NCBI GenBank assembly: GCA_029906195.1
Contig: JARWSJ010000001.1
Span: 2,604,001-2,668,000 of the forward strand
Direction: 5' to 3'
Source of the DNA: Chitinophagaceae bacterium 26-R-25
GTDB lineage: Bacteria > Bacteroidota > Bacteroidia > Chitinophagales > Chitinophagaceae
DNA length: 64,000 bases
The notes beneath the pieces are model-generated. The model did not search any database. It had not been told where the DNA came from and worked only from the letters and a program-made list of their open reading frames with translations. Positions 57,423 to 64,000 of the stretch are shown in pieces (within the stretch, counting starts at the first letter, position 1; each line of letters begins with the position of its first letter). A program made the position numbers and the translations under genes.

Positions 57423-58505
57423 TGACTTCAAATCACTCCCCGCAATCTCCTCCCACTTGTACAAATGAAACGTTCTGTCGTTGCTCATTATAACGAAGAG
57501 CCCTTTGGGAAAATTGGCACCGAGGGGGATTGAAATTGTTTCTGATCCATCGCTTTGGGTAGCTGCAACGTTTACAATTTTCAAAAGCTTATGATTGAAA
57601 GGGTTGCCGGCGTCTCCTTCCCTGCTGAATACCTGGAAACGGTTTGCACCCTGGTCAGATACTAAGATGTAGCCCGTGGAGTCCGTAAGCTGGTAAATTG
57701 AAATACCCTCATGATCTTCTTTGAAGCCCTCTGTTCCGAAGATCGAAAGTTGCTTGTTTCCTTTCTCTGCATCGGCATAATATTGCTTAACACCTACGCC
57801 TTCATCGGAATAATAAACATAACCTAAGGCATCATCCACCATGATGGCTTCGATTTCTTTCTTCTTACTAAAACTTCCAAACTTGCGGACAAGTGTTGCT
57901 TTTACATTTCCCTTGCCATCATCTTCCAATAAATATTGGCCGATATAACCTTCTGCCGGACCGTTTTTGCGGCCAACGAACGCATATATTTTTCCCTGCT
58001 TGTCACGATACATTCCTATACCCATCAGGTCGCGGTATTCAGCTTCGGTATCGCCGACAAACATCTCGAGGCCACCGTTGTCAACTGGTTTCATGTCAGG
58101 CAAAGAGAACACGCGAAGCTTGTGCGTCATTCTTTCTGTTGTAACAGCGATATCAACAGGCTTCCCGTTTAATATCAATCCGTATTCAACATCTACATTG
58201 TTTGGACGTTGCAGATTTTTCACCACTTTATCGTGCTGAATTTTTCCCTGCAGATCGAAAACATATAAGGCGCCATCTTTGTCTTTGTCTGTTCCGATGA
58301 TCAGGCTCTTTGCAGGATCTGCCGGATTGATCCACACGGCAGGATCATCTGTATCATATGTTACTGCTTCCGTTACAAACAGGGGTTTTGCCTGTGCTTC
58401 AGTTTCCGTTTTTTGTGCCGGCGCTTTGGGCTGTGCCTGGCAACCTGTAACCGCGATTAACGCGGCTACAGTGATAATGCTCTTCATTTTACTCATCTCC
58501 ATCAA
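57411..58505 (-). CDS. Beta-propeller-type phytase, lipoprotein
   Basis: The 364-residue protein has a signal peptide with lipobox VTGC. Starts at 58505, 58496 or 58487 are all possible; the last gives MKSIITVAALIAVTGC. Phytase motifs: VTYDTDDPAVWINPADPAKSLIIGTDKDKDGALYVFDLQGK, RPNNVDVEYGL, EAEYRDLMGIGMY, GYVYYSDEGVGVKQY, DHEGISIYQL and YILVSDQGANRFQVFSREG. The acidic residues bind calcium, and the enzyme releases phosphate from phytate. It is the third gene of the TonB receptor/beta-helix/phytase operon. The IKN tail and stop are encoded by a repeat arm. Confidence 0.93.
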   Translation of the reverse strand: MMEMSKMKSIITVAALIAVTGCQAQPKAPAQKTETEAQAKPLFVTEAVTYDTDDPAVWINPADPAKSLIIGTDKDKDGALYVFDLQGKIQHDKVVKNLQRPNNVDVEYGLILNGKPVDIAVTTERMTHKLRVFSLPDMKPVDNGGLEMFVGDTEAEYRDLMGIGMYRDKQGKIYAFVGRKNGPAEGYIGQYLLEDDGKGNVKATLVRKFGSFSKKKEIEAIMVDDALGYVYYSDEGVGVKQYYADAEKGNKQLSIFGTEGFKEDHEGISIYQLTDSTGYILVSDQGANRFQVFSREGDAGNPFNHKLLKIVNVAATQSDGSETISIPLGANFPKGLFVIMSNDRTFHLYKWEEIAGSDLKSIKN

Positions 58506-58510
58506 TCAGT

Positions 58511-59824
58511 TTATTTAGTTCCAAATGCGCCGATGTATGTTGCAGGATCTGGTGATTTGTAAGTAACTCCGCCAGCTGTAATGCCATTTGCAAAGTTTCT
58601 TGTGAAATCAGTTTTACCTTTTCCAAGGGCGGTTGAACCTGCTTGCAAATGAAAATCCCATGTATCGTTGAAAGTAGCATTAGCGTTGTCTGTACTCAAT
58701 GGATAGTTTACGAATTTAGGATCGTTGTCTCCTGCTTTTGCGCTGATCACATCGTTTGTCCCTGCGATGATCTCATCTGTAGGTTGGAACTGATCAACAC
58801 CTGTTTGCGCATATCCATAGTAGAAAGTATTGAAGAATTTAGAGCGGTTATCTTCAGGATTTCCTTTATCGCGTTTGATACCGTATCTGTCGTTCACCAG
58901 TAAATTGTTGTAAAGATCTGCGTGTGCAGCTTTTTCCAGCCAGATAGAACCGCCTTTGGTAGTAGGTCTTCTCCAGCCTGCATTCAGAATAGTATTGTTA
59001 TAACCGATGATGTACAATTGTGGCGTACGATCACCAGTGTTTGACAACTTCATACCGTTTGTGTTAGGGCTGTAGATCAGGTTATACGCAACGTCTGCAA
59101 TTACACCAGATTTTAGGTTAACCGCTTCTCCGCCTGTAATGCCTGTTGTGTAAAATTTGTTATTTGAAACGATCACGCTGCCACCTTCAAGGTAGAACAC
59201 ATCCTCGTTGAAGTTGTGAATAGAAGAGTTCATTACGATCACTTTACCATTCACGTTGTTGAAATATAAAGCCGGCACATGCTCACCCGCTGTTGCTTTG
59301 TACAAACCACCTTTTACTGAAGGTGAAGATTCAGTAGTGATGGCACCACCGTAAGAAAGATCTGTATAAGTTAAAACCACTTCAGTTGCTGTAGGTCCTG
59401 CTGTTAAACCACCCCAAAGTGCGCCCCATTGGTTTGTTGATGTTTTCCATGCATCCGGAACGCTGATCTTAACAGGGTTTGTTGCTGTACCAAGGCTATA
59501 TAAAGCACCTTTAATGATGAACTCTGGCTTTACTGTTGAGTCGCTCATCAACACTTGTACACCTTCTTCAATAGTAAGTGAAGTACCGGCTGAAATTTCA
59601 AGGTGTCCTTTTACGATCACCACGCTATTTTTTTTCCATGTACCTGAAACAACTCCCGAAACAGAAGTACTGTCTACTTTTGGAGGATTGTTGGTATTTC
59701 CGCCATTATCATCCTTGCTGCAACTTGTGAAAAACATTGCACCTGCCAAAACCGCTGCAGAAACAGGTTTCAACATTTTCGAAAAATCTTTTTGAATAGA
59801 GATTACACTCTTGCTCGATTTCAT
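58511..59824 (-). CDS. Beta-helix lipoprotein of the phytase operon
   Basis: The 437-residue protein has a lipoprotein signal with MFFTSC (Cys about 35); translation may begin at the internal MLKPVSAAVLAGAMFF. After a Gly/Asn/Pro linker the sequence has repeated strands (VVIVKGHLEISAGTSLTIEEGVQVLM, FIIKGALYSLG, VIVMNSSIHNFNEDVFYLEGGSVIVSNNKFYTTG, DLYNNLLVNDRYGIKR) of a right-handed parallel beta-helix, ending VTYKSPDPATYIGAFGTK. It has no obvious catalytic residues. A surface substrate-binding partner of the TonB receptor, in place of SusD, is a reasonable inference. It ends 6 bp before the phytase frame opens. Confidence 0.85.
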   Translation of the reverse strand: MKSSKSVISIQKDFSKMLKPVSAAVLAGAMFFTSCSKDDNGGNTNNPPKVDSTSVSGVVSGTWKKNSVVIVKGHLEISAGTSLTIEEGVQVLMSDSTVKPEFIIKGALYSLGTATNPVKISVPDAWKTSTNQWGALWGGLTAGPTATEVVLTYTDLSYGGAITTESSPSVKGGLYKATAGEHVPALYFNNVNGKVIVMNSSIHNFNEDVFYLEGGSVIVSNNKFYTTGITGGEAVNLKSGVIADVAYNLIYSPNTNGMKLSNTGDRTPQLYIIGYNNTILNAGWRRPTTKGGSIWLEKAAHADLYNNLLVNDRYGIKRDKGNPEDNRSKFFNTFYYGYAQTGVDQFQPTDEIIAGTNDVISAKAGDNDPKFVNYPLSTDNANATFNDTWDFHLQAGSTALGKGKTDFTRNFANGITAGGVTYKSPDPATYIGAFGTK

Positions 59825-59861
59825 GATTTGCTTTTTTAATTAAAAGAATTTGATTTTTTTT

Positions 59862-62612
59862 TTAGAATTTATATCGCACACCCAAGACATAAGAGCGTTG
59901 ATAGTATTCGCGTTTGATAAGCGTTTCGCCATCCAGGTCCTGCCCTTCAACACCTGCATTTTTTACATTGACGCTTTTCAGGTAAACAGTTGTTGGTGTG
60001 TTCAACAGATTATTTGCTTTTGCGAAAATTGTAAGATGTTTAAATGATTTTTCTGCTGAAACATCCATTTGCACAAATCCCTGCTGCCATTGGTCTGTAC
60101 CCACATACTGCCCTACCGTTACAATTCTCGGACCCGTGTAACCCGCTGCCAGTTGGGCATCCCAGCCGTGATGTACATCTTTGAACAACAAAGAGAAATT
60201 GGCGATATGAGCAGATTGACCATATAATGCTCTCTTCTCGTTTACACTGATCGTGTACAGATCACCATTGTGCGTTTCATCACGCATACGCTTCAACTTA
60301 GGTGTCGTGATGGAAGAGTTGGTGTAAGTGTAGTTCACTTTAACACCCCATTTGCTGAAATATTTTATCCAGTCCAGTTCTGCGCCATAGTTGGTGGCTG
60401 TGCCAAAATTGCCCGGCATATAGTACAAGCTGCGAGCCTGGCTGGTTTGTTGTAGAATGTATTCGATAGGGTTTTCGATGTGTTTGTAAAAAACACCCAC
60501 CATAATTTGCTCTGCGGGTTTTGGAAAATATTCATAGCGCAGATCTATGTTGTCAGCAACAGCGTGCTTAAGGTTGGGGTCGCCTTTTTCCTGGTAATCT
60601 TCATATACGATTGGCGTTGGGTTGATCTCTGAAAAACCCGGACGGTTAACAGATCTATAGTAAGACAAGCGAATGTTTGTTTTGTCCCACGGCATGTATT
60701 TAAAATTGATGCTCGGCAAAACATCGGTATACTTTTGATTGCTTTGCGGATTATCTTCTCCAATTGGAAATTTCATTGCATAACCCTGGTCAGTGTTCTC
60801 TACACGCACACCGCCCAATATTTCCAGCTTGTGTAAGTATGCTTTGAACTGTACATAACCGGCTGCAATTTTTTCACTTGCATCGTAGTTTTGTCCGGAG
60901 GCAACGCTTCCTTTTGGATTCTGCACGTTCCAGTTGATCTGGCTGTAATCGATAAAATCTTTGCCGTACAGGTAGTAAGGATTAGCTGGTAACAACTGGT
61001 AATTATTGTAAAAGTTTTTTCTTTCCTTATCCCTGTACAATCCGCCAAACTTCCATTCCACTTTTGTTTCGCCGATCTGCTGCAACCAGTTAAGATTAAG
61101 GTATGCGGAAACATCCTGATCTGTATTGTGCTCCCAGCGGCGTGTGGACTTGTCTACATATGTGCGGGTAGATACAAAGTTTTGCTCTACGCCATCCAGC
61201 GAAATGATGGTATTGTCCGGACGTTCGCTGGTTGCTTTTGCATAGTTAGCCGTCCAGTCCACCCACCATTTCTCTGACAATTTATGATCGCCATGTAAAG
61301 TGTTGCTCCAGATATGTTGTATGGTTTTTCGTGTTCTGGTAGAATATGAGAGTGTAGCATTTCCCGCCACCGGATCATAACCTCCGATGGTCAATTGTTT
61401 TTCAATTGCATCGCGTGTTTGCGTGTTCGAGAGATTCATATAGCCGCTGTACAAACTAAGACTGTTTCTATCATCCAAACGATAATCTACTTTTGTATGC
61501 ACACCGTATCTCAACTGCTGTTCGGAGTATTGCCTGTTCTCCATGCCGGTTAACCTGATACCGCTTGTTGTATCCACTACTTCGCCATCATAGAACACGC
61601 TATTGTTTCCCCTGTATGTATTTTGTAAACTCCCCGAAATGATCACACCTAATTTATTATCAAGGAAACGATCGCCATACGTAAGCCCGCCGATAAGTCC
61701 CGGCATTGGCTTTTTCCATGAATATGTACTGGAAGCTTTTGAAAAATCCTGCGGCGTAGCATTATAGCTTTCACCATGAACCTCATAGGGTGATTTGCTA
61801 TTGATGCCTTTCGCATCGTAGCTCATAAAGTCACGCCCCATAAAAAGCTCGCTATAGCTTGCGGCAAGATTTACTGTAAACAGACGATGCGAAGGTGCTT
61901 CTTTCATTACCATGTTTACAACGCCACCTACAGCATCCCCTTCCATTGAAGGAGTTAATGATTTATAAACTTCCAGCCTGTCCAATAAGTCCGAAGGAAA
62001 TATATCGAGCGGCACATAGCGGTACTTATCATCAGGGCTTGGAATTTTTATTCCGTTTACCAGTGTGTAATTGTAGCGTTTATCCATTCCACGAAGGATC
62101 GCATATTGTCCGTCGCCATTGCTGTTTCTTTCGATGGATACTCCTGAAATACGCTGTACTACATTTGCAACGGTCATGTCAGGAGAAACTTCAATCGCCC
62201 TGGCAGACATAATGTTCATTACCTGGTTGGCGTTGCGCTCAAGGCTTCTTGCTCCCGTTTCTCCGTTTTTATCTTTTGCAGCAGTTACAATTACGCTGCT
62301 TAGTGTAGTACTCGAAGTACTTAGTTCTATATTAAGAGATTGGACACCATCGTTTGTCACTTCCAATTTTTGGGAGGCCATTTGATATCCTACCATTGAA
62401 AACTGCAGGTTGTAATTTCCGGCAGGGACATTTTTTATAGTAAAGCTTCCATCCAAACCTGTTACGCCGGTGTAATGAGTTGCTTCAATTTGAACAACCG
62501 CTCCGGTTAAAACCTCTCCGGTTTCATGGGAAACGATCCGGCCTTTGATTACGCCGGCGAATGAGGTTAGTGAAAAGGTCGTTAGAAATAGTAAGAAAAA
62601 AATTCTGCGCAT
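59862..62612 (-). CDS. TonB-dependent receptor of the phytase operon
   Basis: The 916-residue protein starts at MRRIFFLLFLTTFSLTSFAG, a signal peptide. The frame extends to 62936, but that part is not protein-like. An N-terminal carboxypeptidase-like domain (about 20-105) is followed by the plug (SSVIVTAAKDKNGETGARSLERNANQVMNIMSARAIEVSPDMTVANVVQRISGVSI, LRGMDKRYNYTLVNGIKIPSPD) and the barrel, ending in QRSYVLGVRYKF. It is of the FecA/CirA-like type, not SusC. It probably imports a phytate product or complex. It is the first gene of the operon, 37 bp before the beta-helix gene. Confidence 0.95.
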   Translation of the reverse strand: MRRIFFLLFLTTFSLTSFAGVIKGRIVSHETGEVLTGAVVQIEATHYTGVTGLDGSFTIKNVPAGNYNLQFSMVGYQMASQKLEVTNDGVQSLNIELSTSSTTLSSVIVTAAKDKNGETGARSLERNANQVMNIMSARAIEVSPDMTVANVVQRISGVSIERNSNGDGQYAILRGMDKRYNYTLVNGIKIPSPDDKYRYVPLDIFPSDLLDRLEVYKSLTPSMEGDAVGGVVNMVMKEAPSHRLFTVNLAASYSELFMGRDFMSYDAKGINSKSPYEVHGESYNATPQDFSKASSTYSWKKPMPGLIGGLTYGDRFLDNKLGVIISGSLQNTYRGNNSVFYDGEVVDTTSGIRLTGMENRQYSEQQLRYGVHTKVDYRLDDRNSLSLYSGYMNLSNTQTRDAIEKQLTIGGYDPVAGNATLSYSTRTRKTIQHIWSNTLHGDHKLSEKWWVDWTANYAKATSERPDNTIISLDGVEQNFVSTRTYVDKSTRRWEHNTDQDVSAYLNLNWLQQIGETKVEWKFGGLYRDKERKNFYNNYQLLPANPYYLYGKDFIDYSQINWNVQNPKGSVASGQNYDASEKIAAGYVQFKAYLHKLEILGGVRVENTDQGYAMKFPIGEDNPQSNQKYTDVLPSINFKYMPWDKTNIRLSYYRSVNRPGFSEINPTPIVYEDYQEKGDPNLKHAVADNIDLRYEYFPKPAEQIMVGVFYKHIENPIEYILQQTSQARSLYYMPGNFGTATNYGAELDWIKYFSKWGVKVNYTYTNSSITTPKLKRMRDETHNGDLYTISVNEKRALYGQSAHIANFSLLFKDVHHGWDAQLAAGYTGPRIVTVGQYVGTDQWQQGFVQMDVSAEKSFKHLTIFAKANNLLNTPTTVYLKSVNVKNAGVEGQDLDGETLIKREYYQRSYVLGVRYKF

Positions 62613-62875
62613 AGTGCTTTTTGTTTGCCGCACAAAAGTGGATAAAGCGCCTTCGGAAATGAAGAAACAGGCATTAACAAATAGTGAACAACGTATACAA
62701 CAGCGTGAACAGACGAGCAACAAATGTGAACACTGAGATATTAATCCGTTGAAAATCACCTGTTCTGTTCGTAACAAAAACGCCATTAAGTAATTATTAA
62801 CTCGACTTGTAGCGTTACAGAATCGTTTTTTGCAACTGTAAAAGATTGGGGTTTTACTGCATGGATTCCTCGATT

Positions 62876-63180
62876 TACCACTAAGACCCGTCCGACTGGA
62901 TTCATCCGGGCTGGCACTTAGAGAACGAAGCATCACTAAGAAGGCGTGCTCTTTTTTACCACAGAGTGCGCAGAGATGCGAGCAACGAAACTATTGGCAA
63001 CACACGAAGGCACAGAGGAAACGGAGAAGTGTGCATCATTCTCCCGTTCGTCTATATCTCGAAATGACCAACTTGTTTGAATGTAACCCCCTCCTTTCCT
63101 CTGTGAAAAAAACTCAGGGAACTCTGTGGTTAAAAAGCTCTTAGTGAAACTTAGTGTCCTAAATGTTTCAGTGGCGAAGA
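62876..63180. repeat. Nested palindrome: CACTAAG arms around a CACAGAG palindrome
   Basis: The outer arms are CCACTAAG/CACTAAG words at 62876-62940 and CTTAGTG words at 63138-63175. Inside are CCACAGAG (62958) and CTCTGTGG (63122) arms. The gene-free region 62613-63238 holds this, a solo arm and the receptor promoter, which I cannot locate. Confidence 0.65.
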
Positions 63181-63205
63181 AACCGTCGCCCGTTCGCAAA
63201 GCCTA

Positions 63206-63236
63206 ATTCTTAATTCTTAATTTTTAATTCTTATTT
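63206..63236. repeat. Solo heptamer arm, TTCTTAA type
   Basis: Four 7-bp units ending 3 bp before the stop of the last gene, with no second arm. Confidence 0.65.
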
Positions 63237-63238
63237 GG

Positions 63239-64000
63239 CTAAAGCCCTTGTATATACGCGCTCAGGTTCTCCCCTTTGTCAAGGTTGAGTTTTTTACGAA
63301 GACGATAGCGCGTCACCCGTAAGCTGTCGGAAGAAATGCCTAGAAGAGTGGCAATGTCTGAAGAGTCAATATTCATTTTAAGAAGAGCGAGCAGACGCAA
63401 ATCATTTGCGGTAAGGTCATGGCAGATGCGCCTTACTCTTTCGAAGAAACTTTCATGCACCTGTTCGAAAATATTTCTGAATTCATCCCAGTGCTGGTCC
63501 TGGTTGAAACTCATATCGATTCTTTGTATCAATTGCTGTAACTGCTTTTTCTGGTCGCGTTTATCATCCTTCACCATTTTTTCCAATGAATCATGCAGTT
63601 CTTCCAGTAGCTGATTTTTCTGAATAACATGCAAAGTGTGTGCAGTCAGTTCTTTTGCCTTCATCTCAAGACTTTGTCGCAGTACATCCTCCTGTAACTG
63701 TTTGTTTTGCAGGTCAACTTCCATTAATTCACTGCGGGTCTTGAACATTTCCTGGTGCTGATGACGCAACAGTATCTCATTCTTTATCTTCAATCGCTGG
63801 CGGCTGATGATCAGAATGCTCATCAACACAAGCAGCACCACTACTATAACAGCGCAAATGGTTAATATGATAGTGTTACGGTGCTCAATACGCAGCTTTT
63901 CTATCTCCGCATTTTTCTTACCGACTTCATTCAGCACCTGCAGAAATGCGACCTGCTTGTTGTTTTCTTTTGAATAAATATCGAGCAGTGATTTACGACT
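63239..64000 (-). CDS. LuxR-type HTH regulator with membrane helix (5' end outside window)
   Basis: At least 254 residues are in frame to the window edge, so the start is missing. A membrane helix (NTIILTICAVIVVVLLVLMSILII) is followed by a long coiled coil (about 110 residues) and a C-terminal HTH: NDLRLLALLKMNIDSSDIATLLGISSDSLRVTRYRLRKKLNL. This is the layout of Bacteroidota regulators that have N-terminal TPR repeats in the periplasm or cytoplasm and a LuxR-like output. Only the C-terminal part can be judged. It lies upstream of the phytase operon on the same strand and could regulate it. Confidence 0.85.
   Translation of the reverse strand, partial: SRKSLLDIYSKENNKQVAFLQVLNEVGKKNAEIEKLRIEHRNTIILTICAVIVVVLLVLMSILIISRQRLKIKNEILLRHQHQEMFKTRSELMEVDLQNKQLQEDVLRQSLEMKAKELTAHTLHVIQKNQLLEELHDSLEKMVKDDKRDQKKQLQQLIQRIDMSFNQDQHWDEFRNIFEQVHESFFERVRRICHDLTANDLRLLALLKMNIDSSDIATLLGISSDSLRVTRYRLRKKLNLDKGENLSAYIQGL

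Noticed and set aside
62613-62936. Upstream extension of the TonB receptor frame
   Set aside because: The 108 extra residues are not protein-like and partly come from the repeat region. A clear signal peptide starts at 62612.

Overview
The window reads as chromosomal DNA of a Bacteroidota bacterium, most likely of the order Chitinophagales. The basis is a SusC/SusD pair with an STN-domain receptor and FecR/ECF sigma control, a gliding-type (type IX) C-terminal sorting domain, a T9SS plug protein, promoters of the TTTG-N19-TAnnTTTG type, weak Shine-Dalgarno use, and TTG starts. No species can be named from sequence alone.

Layout. 0-5 kb: an OB-fold-like protein, a REP-associated tyrosine transposase (RAYT) flanked by its own REP ends, a YiaA-like membrane protein, a secreted propeller-like protein and an amine oxidase. 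5-8 kb: S1/P1 nuclease and M13 metallopeptidase. 8-15 kb: a minus-strand his operon (hisG-hisD-hisC-[PQQ sugar dehydrogenase-cytochrome c]-hisB), preceded by a readable attenuator: promoter, His-rich leader peptide, and mutually exclusive antiterminator and terminator. 15-22 kb: transaldolase-type aldolase, SRP RNA, T9SS plug protein, FtsX-like permease, YhcH-like protein and a T9SS-exported PKD protein. 22-30 kb: SusD, SusC, FecR and a divergent ECF sigma factor. 30-33 kb: YoeB/YefM toxin-antitoxin and a NagB/PIG-L fusion.

33-50 kb is one large sugar-oxidation locus around a divergent promoter near 41 kb. It has three GMC flavoproteins with Fe-S-like cysteine clusters, two small Tat/lipoprotein subunits, three sugar isomerase-type TIM barrels, two Gfo/Idh/MocA dehydrogenases, two DUF1080 (3-keto-glycoside hydrolase family) proteins, a ThuA protein and an MFS permease. 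The gene content fits oxidation of glycosides at C3 followed by cleavage of the 3-keto sugar. 50-57 kb holds a response regulator/kinase pair, small enzymes and rpiA. 57-63 kb is a TonB receptor/beta-helix lipoprotein/phytase operon, and the window ends inside a LuxR-type regulator.

The most unusual feature runs through the whole window. Most intergenic spaces carry a palindromic element whose arms are built from about four tandem 7-bp units (TTGAAAA, TTAAGAA, TTGAGAG, GTCAAAA or GTAAAAA types), with an inward TG end and a variable centre. Other spaces carry CACTAAG, CGCAAAG, ATCCGTG or AACGCAG palindromes. The 5' arm of each heptamer palindrome is purine-rich and the 3' arm T/C-rich. Some elements are nested, some share inner boxes across arm families, and several supply the stop codons of neighbouring genes. 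I know no name for this class.
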